A stretch of 64,000 nt of DNA from contig JAXGZG010000002.1 in the NCBI GenBank assembly GCA_040771825.1, positions 434,001 to 498,000 on the forward strand. The letters run 5' to 3'. This stretch comes from JAXGZG01 sp040771825 (GTDB lineage Bacteria; Bacillota; Sulfobacillia; Fermentithermobacillales; Fermentithermobacillaceae). The position numbers were made by a program, and so were the translations under genes. Shown piece by piece: positions 42,147 through 51,843 of this stretch. How positions within the stretch are numbered: position 1 is the first letter of the stretch; the number at the start of each line of letters is the position of its first letter. The notes beneath the pieces are model-generated. The model made no database searches and was not told where the DNA came from. It worked only from the letters and a program-made list of their open reading frames with translations.

Positions 42147-43682
42147 ATGAACATTCTTACGGTGGAGTTCGGCGTCATACTGCTGCCGCTTCTGGGAGCT
42201 GTTCTGGTGAAAATCGCCGGTCGAATACAGGAGCGAGCGGTACCCCATTTGGCCGTGGCCGTGGGATACCTTAATGCTATGTTGGCGGTCCTTATGGTTA
42301 TGGGCGGGGGAAAGTCCCTTAGCCTGTTTGGCTCACTCTACCTGTCGGTTGTGTCCGACGGAATAGGGGCTTTCGTGTCAGCCACAGGCGCTGTGTTAGG
42401 GGCACTGATACTCACCTATTCTCTGGGATACATGGAGCATGAAAAGCACCTAGCGCGGTATTACGGGCTAACACTTCTGCTGATAGGAAGCATGTCCGGT
42501 CTGGTTTTATCCGGTAATCTCCTGACCATGTTCTTATTTTGGCTCGCGTGCGGATTCGTGAGTTTTGCCTTGGTGGGTTTCCACAAAGAAGACACCAAGG
42601 CCCAGAAGGCTGTAATGAAGGCCGTAGCAGTTACCGGCCTAGGCAACATAGCCCTTTTTTCGGCCATAGTGGTGCTGTACTTCTCCACATCCCCCCATAC
42701 TCTGGACATCAGGGCCATAACTGCGCAGGCTGCCTCGATACCAGAGGTGCCCTTGGCCTTGGCGGCTTTTGGCGTACTTCTGGGGGCAACCGGCATGTCG
42801 GCGCAGATCCCTCTCCACTCATGGTTACCCGGGGCTATGGAGGCGCCAACGTCTGGGTCGGCTCTGGTTGACGCCGCAACAACTCTCAATGCTGGTGTGT
42901 ACCTTGTTTCCAGAATGTACCCGGCGTTTCACGTGGTGTCTGGCTGGACCCAAGCGGTGACATGGGTTGGGGCCATTACCCTTCTGTACGCGGCTTTTAT
43001 GGCTCTTAGGGCCAAGGATCTCAAAATAGTCCTGGCCTATTCCAGCATGAGTCAGCTTGGATACATGTTTGCGGCTTTGGGAATGGGCGGTCTATTGGCA
43101 GCCCAATTCCACATGGTGTCTCACGCCGTTTTCAAAGCACTTTTGTTTCTGTGCGCAGGCGTGATCATCCACATGGCTCATACCAGGCAACTGGATTTGC
43201 TCTCGGGCGTAGGCAAGAAGATGCCTCTCACAGGAAGGTGTTTCATGCTAGGGGCCATGGGGCTTTCTGGCATACCTGTGTTTAGCGGCTTCTTCTCTAA
43301 GGACATGATCTTCGCCACAGCGTTGCACTCAGGGCAATACCTGCCTCTGGCTGTCGCGGTAGTAGGTGCGGTCCTGACCTTCACGTACACGTGGCGCACC
43401 TACCGGAAGGTGTTCTGCGGCGAACCTTCCCCGGCTGCGGCCAACGCCCACGACGCACGTGCGGCCATATCCTGGCCACTGTGCGTCCTCGGTGCGGGTA
43501 CGCTCTTGTCGTGGCTCCTAATTGGCACACAGAGCAACATGCTTCATGCCACCTTGGAGCACGTTGAGCCAATATCCCCCCTGCACCTGGTGGAAGAGAC
43601 TTTCGCAAGCCCGGCGTTTCTCTTGTCGGTTCTGGTGTTGGCAGTGGGGGGCGGCATAGTGTGGAGTGGTCGAAAACGGTAG
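42147..43682 (+). CDS. NuoL/MrpA-D-type membrane protein with substituted proton-channel residues
   Basis: The 511-residue protein has about 14 hydrophobic segments and belongs to the antiporter-like subunits of complex I, group 4 hydrogenases and Mrp antiporters. Conserved pieces are AQIPLHSWLPGAMEAPT, LAYSSMSQLGYM, SHAVFKALLF and FSGFFSKD. Several charged residues usual in this family are replaced: the Glu of the WE motif by Leu133, the Lys of GKSAQ by Met217, and the His of LHAAT by Asp242. Two lysines further on (VFKALL, FFSKD) remain. ATG 42147 is used, with AAAGGTG at 9 nt. No partner subunits are adjacent. A role in ion or carbon transport is possible but unproven. Confidence 0.82.
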   Translation: MNILTVEFGVILLPLLGAVLVKIAGRIQERAVPHLAVAVGYLNAMLAVLMVMGGGKSLSLFGSLYLSVVSDGIGAFVSATGAVLGALILTYSLGYMEHEKHLARYYGLTLLLIGSMSGLVLSGNLLTMFLFWLACGFVSFALVGFHKEDTKAQKAVMKAVAVTGLGNIALFSAIVVLYFSTSPHTLDIRAITAQAASIPEVPLALAAFGVLLGATGMSAQIPLHSWLPGAMEAPTSGSALVDAATTLNAGVYLVSRMYPAFHVVSGWTQAVTWVGAITLLYAAFMALRAKDLKIVLAYSSMSQLGYMFAALGMGGLLAAQFHMVSHAVFKALLFLCAGVIIHMAHTRQLDLLSGVGKKMPLTGRCFMLGAMGLSGIPVFSGFFSKDMIFATALHSGQYLPLAVAVVGAVLTFTYTWRTYRKVFCGEPSPAAANAHDARAAISWPLCVLGAGTLLSWLLIGTQSNMLHATLEHVEPISPLHLVEETFASPAFLLSVLVLAVGGGIVWSGRKR

Positions 43683-43748
43683 AGCCCATGGTCTTAGATT
43701 ATCGGGATTTCCCTGTAACAGAGGCGTTTTTGCGGAAGCGGCCATACA

Positions 43749-43777
43749 TTGACACGCAATTGGCTGGGTGCTAAACT
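43749..43777 (+). promoter_or_regulatory. Predicted promoter of the L7Ae-rpsL-rpsG-fusA-tuf operon
   Basis: A perfect TTGACA (43749-43754) and TAAACT (43772-43777) are spaced by 17 bp, 41 bp before the L7Ae-like gene. It is among the best promoters in the window. Confidence 0.7.
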
Positions 43778-43818
43778 CATAAAGCGTGTCTTTTTGGCTG
43801 ACGCAGGAGGGACTGGAG

Positions 43819-44106
43819 TTGGAGTTTCACCCCACCATGAGTCGAGGTGCCAGGAGACGATTCCGTGAAGGCTGCGTAGTAGGGGCAAAGGCTGTGGAAA
43901 GGGCTTTGGCCTCGGGCCTTGTGGAGAAAGTGTTTGTGGCCAAGAATGCCGAAGAGCGGGTAGTGCGAGGTCTCTTGGACCTTTGTAAGAAACAAGGCGT
44001 TCTTGCCGTGTACTCTGAGTCCATGAAGGAACTAGGCAAATCATGTGGCCTGCGGGTTGGCGCAGCGGCCTGCGCTGTCCTAAAGACCACAGAGACGAGC
44101 CGATAG
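43819..44106 (+). CDS. L7Ae/L30e-family ribosomal-associated protein (YbxF-like)
   Basis: The 95-residue L7Ae-fold protein is expected to bind kink-turn RNA, as Bacillus YbxF does. GCVVGAKAVERAL and the C-terminal RVGAAACAVLKTT suit the family. The start is set at TTG 43819 after AGGAGG; the frame is open further upstream from GTG 43786, so the N-terminus is uncertain. It stands just before rpsL, the same location as ybxF. Its exact role on the ribosome is unknown. Confidence 0.85.
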   Translation: MEFHPTMSRGARRRFREGCVVGAKAVERALASGLVEKVFVAKNAEERVVRGLLDLCKKQGVLAVYSESMKELGKSCGLRVGAAACAVLKTTETSR

Positions 44107-44168
44107 ACACGAAAGATGAATGCTGAGGGAATAATCACAGAATAATCACATGAAAAGGAGGTGTGGAA

Positions 44169-44543
44169 TTGCCCACGATTAACCAGCTGGTCCGTCAGGG
44201 CAGGCAGAAGGTGGAAGAGAGGTCGAAGTCCCGAGCATTGAGAGGCAACCCTTTCAAGCGGGGAGTATGCACTGTCGTGCGGACTACGCAACCTAAGAAA
44301 CCTAACTCGGCTCTGCGGAAAATCGCCCGCGTGCGTCTAGTCAACGGCATTGAGGTCACTGCGTACATCCCTGGAGTTGGCCACAATTTGCAGGAGCACT
44401 CAGTGGTCTTGGTGCGCGGCGGACGTGTCAGGGACCTTCCGGGCGTCAGATACCATATCGTTAGAGGAACCCTGGACGCGGCAGGAGTCGCTGACAGGAG
44501 GCAGGGCCGTTCACTGTATGGCGCCAAGAAGCCCAAGAAGTAA
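44169..44543 (+). CDS. rpsL: 30S ribosomal protein S12
   Basis: S12 (124 residues) sits in the decoding centre. PTINQLVRQGR, PKKPNSALRK with Lys43, and GGRVRDLPGVRYH are visible. Position 88 is Arg (AGG at 44430-44432), whereas Lys is usual in bacteria; Lys88Arg is a known streptomycin-resistance change. TTG 44169 gives the canonical MPTINQ start, 6-7 nt after AAGGAGGTG; GTG 44163 overlaps that site. Confidence 0.96.
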   Translation: MPTINQLVRQGRQKVEERSKSRALRGNPFKRGVCTVVRTTQPKKPNSALRKIARVRLVNGIEVTAYIPGVGHNLQEHSVVLVRGGRVRDLPGVRYHIVRGTLDAAGVADRRQGRSLYGAKKPKK

Positions 44544-44564
44544 ACCTTTCGGAGGAATGATCTA

Positions 44565-45035
44565 ATGCCGAGAAGAGCTGGAGCACCGGCTAGAAAGTGG
44601 ACGCCGGACCCTAGGTACAACTCAGTCCTAGTGGCCCGACTCACCAACAAGCTAATGCAGGACGGCGAAAAGGCCGTGGCCCGCAGGATAATGTATGGCG
44701 CCATGGACATCATCCATGAGAAGACGGGCAAGGATCCTCTGGAAGTGGTCGATCAGGCGGTCAAGAACACCATGCCGGTCTTGGAAGTGCGCCCGCGCCG
44801 AGTGGGCGGAGCCACCTACCAGGTTCCGGTTGAGGTTAGGAACGAGAGAAGGTTTTCTCTCGCAATCCGCTGGCTAGTCGACTTCGCTAGGGCCAGAGGC
44901 GAGCGGGGCATGGAAGGCAAGGTCGCCGGGGAGATTCTGGACGCCGCTAACAATACCGGCAGCAGTGTCAAGAGGAAAGAAGAAATGCACCGCATGGCGG
45001 AGGCTAACAGGGCTTTCGCCCATTACAGGTGGTAA
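44565..45035 (+). CDS. rpsG: 30S ribosomal protein S7
   Basis: S7 (156 residues) organises the head of the small subunit and is a known autorepressor of the str operon in other bacteria. The N-terminal MPRRAGAPARKWTPDPRY and VEVRPRRVGGATYQVPVEV are signature stretches. It starts 21 nt after rpsL with GGAGGAAT upstream and is followed by fusA. Confidence 0.96.
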   Translation: MPRRAGAPARKWTPDPRYNSVLVARLTNKLMQDGEKAVARRIMYGAMDIIHEKTGKDPLEVVDQAVKNTMPVLEVRPRRVGGATYQVPVEVRNERRFSLAIRWLVDFARARGERGMEGKVAGEILDAANNTGSSVKRKEEMHRMAEANRAFAHYRW

Positions 45036-45079
45036 GGAAATTAGACCATTGGGGATGAACCTAGAAAGGAGGGAATTCG

Positions 45080-47170
45080 ATGCCGCGGACTTTTCCGCTT
45101 GATAGGATAAGGAATATCGGGATCATGGCTCACATTGACGCCGGCAAGACCACGACTACCGAGCGGATCTTGTTTTACACAGGCAAAGTCCATCGCATGG
45201 GCGAGGTAGACGAAGGGTCGGCGACCATGGACTGGATGGTGCAAGAGCAGGAGAGAGGAATCACCATCACCTCTGCCGCCACCACATGCCACTGGAAAGA
45301 TTGCCGGATAAATATTATAGACACTCCAGGACACGTTGACTTTACGGCCGAGGTTGAGCGCAGTTTGAGGGTGCTTGACGGGGCTGTTGCCATCTTCTGC
45401 GCCAAAGGCGGCGTCGAACCCCAATCGGAGACGGTCTGGCGTCAGGCCGATAGGTACAAGATCCCCAGGATCGCATATGTCAACAAGATGGACGCCATGG
45501 GAGCCGATTTCTACCGCACGGTGGACATGATAGAGAACAAACTAGGGGCGAATCCGGTGGTTGTGGTGCTCCCCATAGGAACCCAAGAGGATTTCGCCGG
45601 GGTGGTAGACGTCATATCCATGAAAGCCTTCTACTGGGGCGAAGACGAGCTGGGGACTACGATTGAAGAAGGTCCCATGCCCGAGAGTATGCGCGATGCG
45701 CTGGACGACTACCGTGAGAGACTCATCTCGAGCGCCTCTGATTTCGACGACACCATCCTCGAAGCCTATGTTGGCGGCCAAGAGGTTTCGCCCGAGGCTC
45801 TAAGAGACGCTCTGCGCAAGGGGACTCTCACCAACAAGATCGTGCCGGTTTTGTGTGGGTCTTCTTTCAGGAACAAGGGAGTACAAAAACTCCTAGACGC
45901 CATCGTGGATTTCTTGCCGTCGCCTTTGGACGTTCCGCCTGTGGAAGGTATGACCCTATCGGGAGACAAGAAGCTCGTGCGTGAAGTCTCTGACCAGGAG
46001 CCCTTCTCGGCTCTGGCCTTTAAGGTCACCACGGACCCTTTTGTGGGAAGGTTGACCTACTTCCGAGTTTACTCGGGTTCTCTCAGGGTGAGGTCATATG
46101 TCCACAACTCCACCAAAGGAAAGACAGAGCGAATCCAGAGACTTCTCCTAATGCACGCAAACCACCGGGAAGATGTGGAAGCAGTTGTCACAGGTGATAT
46201 CGCCGCTACGGTGGCTTTGAAGTTCACCGCTACAGGGGATACCCTGTGCGATGAAAAGCACCCAATCGTTTTGGAGAATATCCAGTTCCCAGAGCCCGTA
46301 ATCCGTATGGCCATTGAGCCCGAGACTCGCGCCGATCAAGACAGACTGTCCATGTCCATGGTGAAGCTTGCCGAGGAAGACCCCACCTTTACCTACCGGA
46401 TCGACGAAGAGACAGGCCAGACCATTATTGCGGGCATGGGGGAATTGCATCTGGAGATCATAGCCGATAGGCTCCTTAGGGAGTTTGCGGTGAAGGCCCA
46501 AGTAGGTCGCCCCCAGGTGGCTTACAGAGAGAGCGTTTTGGGAGCCGCAGACGGCGAAGGCAGATATGTGCGGCAGACCGGCGGCAAAGGCCAGTACGGA
46601 CACGCCAAGATCAAGATTGAGCCTTTGGGCAGGGGATCCGGATTTATGTTTGTAGATGCCGTCAAAGGCGGGGCAATTCCTACAGAGTTCATTCCGGCAG
46701 TAGAATCGGGTGTCAAAGAAGCCCTGCAAACCGGAGTGATAGCCGGTAACCCCGTGGTAGATATCAAAGTTACCCTTTTGGACGGCTCCTATCACGAGGT
46801 TGACTCATCAGAACTGGCCTTCAAGGTCGCAGGTTCCATGGCCGTCAAGGATGCTCTTTCCAAGGCCAAGTGCGCGCTTTTGGAACCTGTAATGAAGGTG
46901 GAAGTAGCCACGCCCGCCGACTACCTGGGAGATGTTTTGGCTGACCTCGGTAGCCGCAGGGGCCAGGTACAGGGCATGGAAAATCGAGACACGTACCAGC
47001 TGGTTCAGGGCGAAGTGCCGCTTTCGGCCATGTTTGGATACGCTACAGATCTCAGATCCAGAACCCAAGGGCGCGGCACCTATGCCATGCAGTTCGGAAG
47101 GTATGACGTGGTCCCACCCGCGGAAGCGGATAAGATAGTCGCTCGGTATCTCGGGCGGCCTGTGGACTAG
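45080..47170 (+). CDS. fusA: Elongation factor G
   Basis: EF-G (696 residues) is the GTPase that drives translocation and, with RRF, ribosome recycling. G-domain motifs AHIDAGKTTTTERI, DTPGHVDF and NKMDAMGADF are intact; domains II-V follow with GKGQYGHAKI in domain IV and RSRTQGRGTY in domain V. Length and gene order (rpsL-rpsG-fusA-tuf) are canonical, so this is the main EF-G and the truncated protein at the left window edge is a paralogue. AGGAGGG precedes the ATG. Confidence 0.97.
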   Translation: MPRTFPLDRIRNIGIMAHIDAGKTTTTERILFYTGKVHRMGEVDEGSATMDWMVQEQERGITITSAATTCHWKDCRINIIDTPGHVDFTAEVERSLRVLDGAVAIFCAKGGVEPQSETVWRQADRYKIPRIAYVNKMDAMGADFYRTVDMIENKLGANPVVVVLPIGTQEDFAGVVDVISMKAFYWGEDELGTTIEEGPMPESMRDALDDYRERLISSASDFDDTILEAYVGGQEVSPEALRDALRKGTLTNKIVPVLCGSSFRNKGVQKLLDAIVDFLPSPLDVPPVEGMTLSGDKKLVREVSDQEPFSALAFKVTTDPFVGRLTYFRVYSGSLRVRSYVHNSTKGKTERIQRLLLMHANHREDVEAVVTGDIAATVALKFTATGDTLCDEKHPIVLENIQFPEPVIRMAIEPETRADQDRLSMSMVKLAEEDPTFTYRIDEETGQTIIAGMGELHLEIIADRLLREFAVKAQVGRPQVAYRESVLGAADGEGRYVRQTGGKGQYGHAKIKIEPLGRGSGFMFVDAVKGGAIPTEFIPAVESGVKEALQTGVIAGNPVVDIKVTLLDGSYHEVDSSELAFKVAGSMAVKDALSKAKCALLEPVMKVEVATPADYLGDVLADLGSRRGQVQGMENRDTYQLVQGEVPLSAMFGYATDLRSRTQGRGTYAMQFGRYDVVPPAEADKIVARYLGRPVD

Positions 47171-47218
47171 GAAACACTAGCTGGTTTCTGGAACTAGCAA
47201 AGGAGGATAAGGCAACAA

Positions 47219-48421
<1,203 letters not shown>

Positions 48422-48426
48422 TTAGG

Positions 48427-48738
48427 TTGCGGAGGCAGAGAATTCGCGTCCGGCTCCGTGCTTTCGACCACGAAGTCCTAGATCAGTCTGCAGGTAGGAT
48501 CGTGGAGACGGCCAAAAGGACAGGCGCTCTCATCTCCGGACCGGTCCCGCTTCCCACTGAAAGGAGCGTCTACACCATTTTGGTGGCGCCCAACGGCGAG
48601 AAGGACATTAGGGAGCAGTTCGAGATGAGGGTTCACAAGCGCCTCATCGATATCATGGAACCGACAACTAAGACCATGGACGCCTTGACCAGGCTTGACC
48701 TGCCTGCAGGCGTGGACATTGAGATTAAGAGCGTGTGA
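48427..48738 (+). CDS. rpsJ: 30S ribosomal protein S10
   Basis: S10 (103 residues) is part of the small-subunit head and also the NusE factor of antitermination. RIRVRLRAFDHEVLDQS, GPVPLPTE and RLDLPAGVDIEI are conserved parts. TTG 48427 gives normal length; GAGGGG lies 9 nt upstream. It starts 5 nt after tuf and opens the S10 cluster. Confidence 0.95.
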   Translation: MRRQRIRVRLRAFDHEVLDQSAGRIVETAKRTGALISGPVPLPTERSVYTILVAPNGEKDIREQFEMRVHKRLIDIMEPTTKTMDALTRLDLPAGVDIEIKSV

Positions 48739-48771
48739 CTTTCGCTTCATTGATGGAGGAGGTGTCCTGGC

Positions 48772-49392
48772 ATGAAGGCTATCCTCGGAAAGAAGATAGG
48801 GATGAGCCAGGTATTTGATAAACAAGGGGAACTCATACCCGTAACCGTCATTGAAGCCGGCCCATGCACCGTGGTGGAGAAAAGGACTTTGAAGAGAGAC
48901 GGATACCAAAGCTTGCAGCTAGGGTTCGGCTTCGTCAAAGGGCATAAGGTTTCCAAGCCTGTTGCGGGTCAGTTCAAGAAGACGGGTATTGCGCCCCTCC
49001 GGCACCTAAGAGAGATAAAGGTAGGGCCCGATGAGAAGCTCCAAGTTGGCGACGAGGTAAAAGTCGACTTGTTCAAACCCGGCGATGTGGTGGACGTTAC
49101 GGGAAGGTCCCGTGGAAAAGGTTACGCAGGCGTGATTAAGCGCTGGAACTTCCACCGCTCGTTTATGGCTCACGGTTCCAAGTATCACCGGGGCGTCGGG
49201 TCCCTTCAGGCGAGAGACGCGTCCAGGGTGTTTCCGGGTAGGAAGTTGCCCGGTCACATGGGAGACGAACGGGTGACTGTGAAAGGTCTCAAGGTCGTGA
49301 GCGTGGATCCCGAGAAGAACTTGCTTCTGGTTCACGGCGCTGTGCCTGGTGCAAGTGGATCTCTCGTGGTGGTTAAAGATGCTTCTCGATGA
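48772..49392 (+). CDS. rplC: 50S ribosomal protein L3
   Basis: L3 (206 residues) is an early assembly protein reaching the peptidyl-transferase centre. ILGKKIGMSQVFD at the start and FHRSFMAHGSKYHRGVGS with GRKLPGHMGDERVT are the family signatures. GGAGGAGG lies before the ATG. Its end lies 31 nt before the proposed rplD start. Confidence 0.96.
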   Translation: MKAILGKKIGMSQVFDKQGELIPVTVIEAGPCTVVEKRTLKRDGYQSLQLGFGFVKGHKVSKPVAGQFKKTGIAPLRHLREIKVGPDEKLQVGDEVKVDLFKPGDVVDVTGRSRGKGYAGVIKRWNFHRSFMAHGSKYHRGVGSLQARDASRVFPGRKLPGHMGDERVTVKGLKVVSVDPEKNLLLVHGAVPGASGSLVVVKDASR

Positions 49393-49423
49393 AGTAGTAG
49401 ACGAGGTTAAGGGAGGGATCCTC

Positions 49424-50047
49424 GTGCCACAAGCACAGGTTTTCAGTTCAAAAGGAGAAAAACTTGGTGAGATGGGTCTCTCCGACGCGGTGTTTGGCAA
49501 AGAACCCAATCGTGCGGTTATCAGATCCGCTGTCTTAGCGCACTTGGCTGCCAAGAGACAGGGCACAGTCGGAGTTAAGACCAGATCCCAAGTGGCCGGA
49601 GGAGGGCGAAAGCCCTGGCGTCAGAAGGGGCTGGGGCGGGCTCGGGCAGGTACTACCAGATCCCCTATCTGGAGGCACGGCGGCGTAGCGTTCGGTCCTC
49701 AGGCTCGGGATTATTCTTGGGCCTTGCCCAAACGAGTCAAGAGGATGGCGTTGGTTTCCGCCCTATCGGCCAAGGCTTCTGATGGGAAAGTCTTTGTGTT
49801 GAAGGAGCTCACTATGGAAGCGCCCAAGACCAAGGACCTCTACAGATTGCTGGTAAGCCTCGGGGTAGAGAAGAGCGCTCTCATAGTTACAGGCGGCAAT
49901 GAACCAAACGTGGTGCTATCGTCTAGGAATATTCCTGGCATTGAAGTTACCACGGCTAGGGAAATCAGCACGTACCAGGCCATGGCCAAAAGGCACATTG
50001 TCATGACCGAGGACGCGGTGAAGAAGCTGGAGGAGGCGCTGTCATGA
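49424..50047 (+). CDS. rplD: 50S ribosomal protein L4
   Basis: L4 (207 residues) has a loop lining the peptide exit tunnel and can repress the S10 operon in enterobacteria. LSDAVFGKEPN, the tunnel loop VAGGGRKPWRQKGLGRARAG and WRHGGVAFGP are present. GTG 49424 follows GGGAGGG by 7 nt; frames open further upstream overlap rplC and are unlikely. The 3' end overlaps rplW by four bases. Confidence 0.95.
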   Translation: MPQAQVFSSKGEKLGEMGLSDAVFGKEPNRAVIRSAVLAHLAAKRQGTVGVKTRSQVAGGGRKPWRQKGLGRARAGTTRSPIWRHGGVAFGPQARDYSWALPKRVKRMALVSALSAKASDGKVFVLKELTMEAPKTKDLYRLLVSLGVEKSALIVTGGNEPNVVLSSRNIPGIEVTTAREISTYQAMAKRHIVMTEDAVKKLEEALS

Positions 50048-50334
50048 ACCTTACGGCGAGAGACATCATTATCCTGCCTCTGGTCACGGAAAAGACCAAT
50101 GCCGCCATGGAACGGGGAACGTACTCTTTCAGAGTCCATCCCAAGGCCACAAAGGCAGACGTGCATAATGCCATAGAGGAGATCTTCAAAGTTCGGGTAG
50201 TCAAGGTCAACACCATGAACGTCAAAGGCAAGCCGCGGCGGCTGGGGATGCGCCTGGGACGTACCCGCAACTGGAAGAAAGCCATTGTGACTTTGGCGCC
50301 CGGCCAAAGGATCCCGTTCTTTGAGGGCGCTTAA
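50044..50334 (+). CDS. rplW: 50S ribosomal protein L23
   Basis: L23 (96 residues) lies at the tunnel exit and is the docking point for trigger factor and SRP. DIIILPLVTEKTNAAME, YSFRVHPKATKADVHNAIE and GRTRNWKKAIVTLAPG are typical. ATG 50044 overlaps the rplD stop (ATGA), so translation is coupled. Confidence 0.95.
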   Translation: MNLTARDIIILPLVTEKTNAAMERGTYSFRVHPKATKADVHNAIEEIFKVRVVKVNTMNVKGKPRRLGMRLGRTRNWKKAIVTLAPGQRIPFFEGA

Positions 50335-50350
50335 GTAGGAGGGAATACAG

Positions 50351-51178
50351 TTGCCGGTTAAGGAGTTAAAGCCAACGTCACCTGGCAGGCGCGGAAGGGT
50401 TCCCGCTTCTTTCGAGAACCTGAGCGGTAAACCGCCTGAGAAGTCTTTGACGTTTTCCAAGAAGAACTTCTCAGGGAGAAACTCCAAGGGGCGGATCACA
50501 GTTCGTCACCGAGGTGGCGGCTCTAAGAAGATTGTCAGAATAGTAGACTTTAAGCGCCAAAAAGATGGCATTCCTGCCAGAGTGGCTGCCATAGAGTATG
50601 ACCCGGGAAGATCTGCCCGGATAGCTCTTCTGGCCTACAGTGACGGCGAGAAACGTTACATCGTGGCGCCGGCGGGTTTGCAGGTTAATGATATGGTCAT
50701 GTCAGGCCCTGATTCCGACATCAAAGTTGGAAACGCTTTGCCTCTTGACAGCATTCCCACGGGCACCCTCGTTCACAACGTCGAGCTGGTGCCTGGAAAA
50801 GGCGGCCAATTGGCAAGGTCTGCAGGTTCTCAGGCGCAACTTATGGCAAAAGAGGGCGGGTTCGCTCTTCTTCGCCTCTCTTCAGGCGAACAGAGAAGAG
50901 TGCCCGTGATGTGCAGGGCAACCGTGGGTCAAGTAGGCAACGTTGAGCACGAGAACATCTCCTTAGGAAAGGCTGGCGCTACCCGGCATAGGGGATGGAG
51001 ACCGTCAGTTCGCGGAGTGGTCATGAACGCTGTGGACCACCCCCACGGCGGCGGAGAAGGCAAGTCACCTATAGGACTTCCGGGGCCGCTCACGCCCTGG
51101 GGCAAGCCTACTTTGGGCCATAGGACCAGGAAGAAGAACAAGGCGTCTAGCAAGCTAATTGTGAAGCGCAGGAAATAA
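50351..51178 (+). CDS. rplB: 50S ribosomal protein L2
   Basis: L2 (275 residues) is needed for subunit joining and peptidyl-transferase activity. It contains GRITVRHRGGGSKK, the C-terminal VDHPHGGGEGKSPIG with the functionally important histidine, and a basic end. The start is TTG 50351 after GGAGGG. Length is standard. Confidence 0.96.
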   Translation: MPVKELKPTSPGRRGRVPASFENLSGKPPEKSLTFSKKNFSGRNSKGRITVRHRGGGSKKIVRIVDFKRQKDGIPARVAAIEYDPGRSARIALLAYSDGEKRYIVAPAGLQVNDMVMSGPDSDIKVGNALPLDSIPTGTLVHNVELVPGKGGQLARSAGSQAQLMAKEGGFALLRLSSGEQRRVPVMCRATVGQVGNVEHENISLGKAGATRHRGWRPSVRGVVMNAVDHPHGGGEGKSPIGLPGPLTPWGKPTLGHRTRKKNKASSKLIVKRRK

Positions 51179-51202
51179 CCAAACAGGAAGGAGGGGGCGA
51201 TT

Positions 51203-51487
51203 GTGAGCCGGTCAACAAAGAAGGGGCCCTATGTGGACGAGAAGCTTCTGGAAAAAGTACGGGCCATGAACAGGAAGAACGAGAAGAGAGTCATCCGGAC
51301 TTGGGCCAGAAACTGCACCGTAGTCCCTGAGATGCTGGGACACACCATAGCGGTCCACGATGGCAGGAAACACGTCCCTGTGTATATTACCGAAGACGCG
51401 GTTGGCCATAAATTGGGCGAATTCGCTCCCACACGCACATTTAGAGGCCACGGAGCACACACTACGCGCTCCACGGCGCTAAAGTAG
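51203..51487 (+). CDS. rpsS: 30S ribosomal protein S19
   Basis: S19 (94 residues) forms a complex with S13 near the A-site tRNA. SRSTKKGPYVDEKL and the conserved GHKLGEFAPTRTFRGH are present. The start is GTG 51203 after AAGGAGGGGG. It lies between rplB and rplV as usual. Confidence 0.96.
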   Translation: MSRSTKKGPYVDEKLLEKVRAMNRKNEKRVIRTWARNCTVVPEMLGHTIAVHDGRKHVPVYITEDAVGHKLGEFAPTRTFRGHGAHTTRSTALK

Positions 51488-51499
51488 GGGGGTAATCCG

Positions 51500-51841
51500 T
51501 TGGAGGCCAAAGCTATTGTGAAGTATGTCAGGATTTCCCCTTCAAAGGTACGCATAGTTGCAGATCTAGTGCGGGGGAAACCCATTAGGGAAGCGCTGGC
51601 TATATTAAGGCACACGCCCAAAAGGGCCAGTGCAGTGATTGAGAAGGCGATTAACTCAGCTGCGGCCAACGCTGAGAACAACCTAGAGATGGATAAGGAT
51701 GCTCTTTTGGTTTCAGAGATTTACGTGGATAAGGGCCCGACTTTGAAAAGGTACCATCCCCGCCAAAGAGGCCAGGCATTTGCGATCCTCAAGAGGTCGT
51801 CCCATCTTACGGTCGTAGTTAGAGAAAGAGAGGAGGGCTAA
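51500..51841 (+). CDS. rplV: 50S ribosomal protein L22
   Basis: L22 (113 residues) extends a hairpin to the narrowest part of the exit tunnel. KYVRISPSKVRIVADLVRGK near the start and the tip sequence KRYHPRQRGQAF are conserved. The start is TTG 51500. It is followed two bases later by rpsC. Confidence 0.95.
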   Translation: MEAKAIVKYVRISPSKVRIVADLVRGKPIREALAILRHTPKRASAVIEKAINSAAANAENNLEMDKDALLVSEIYVDKGPTLKRYHPRQRGQAFAILKRSSHLTVVVREREEG

Positions 51842-51843
51842 CC

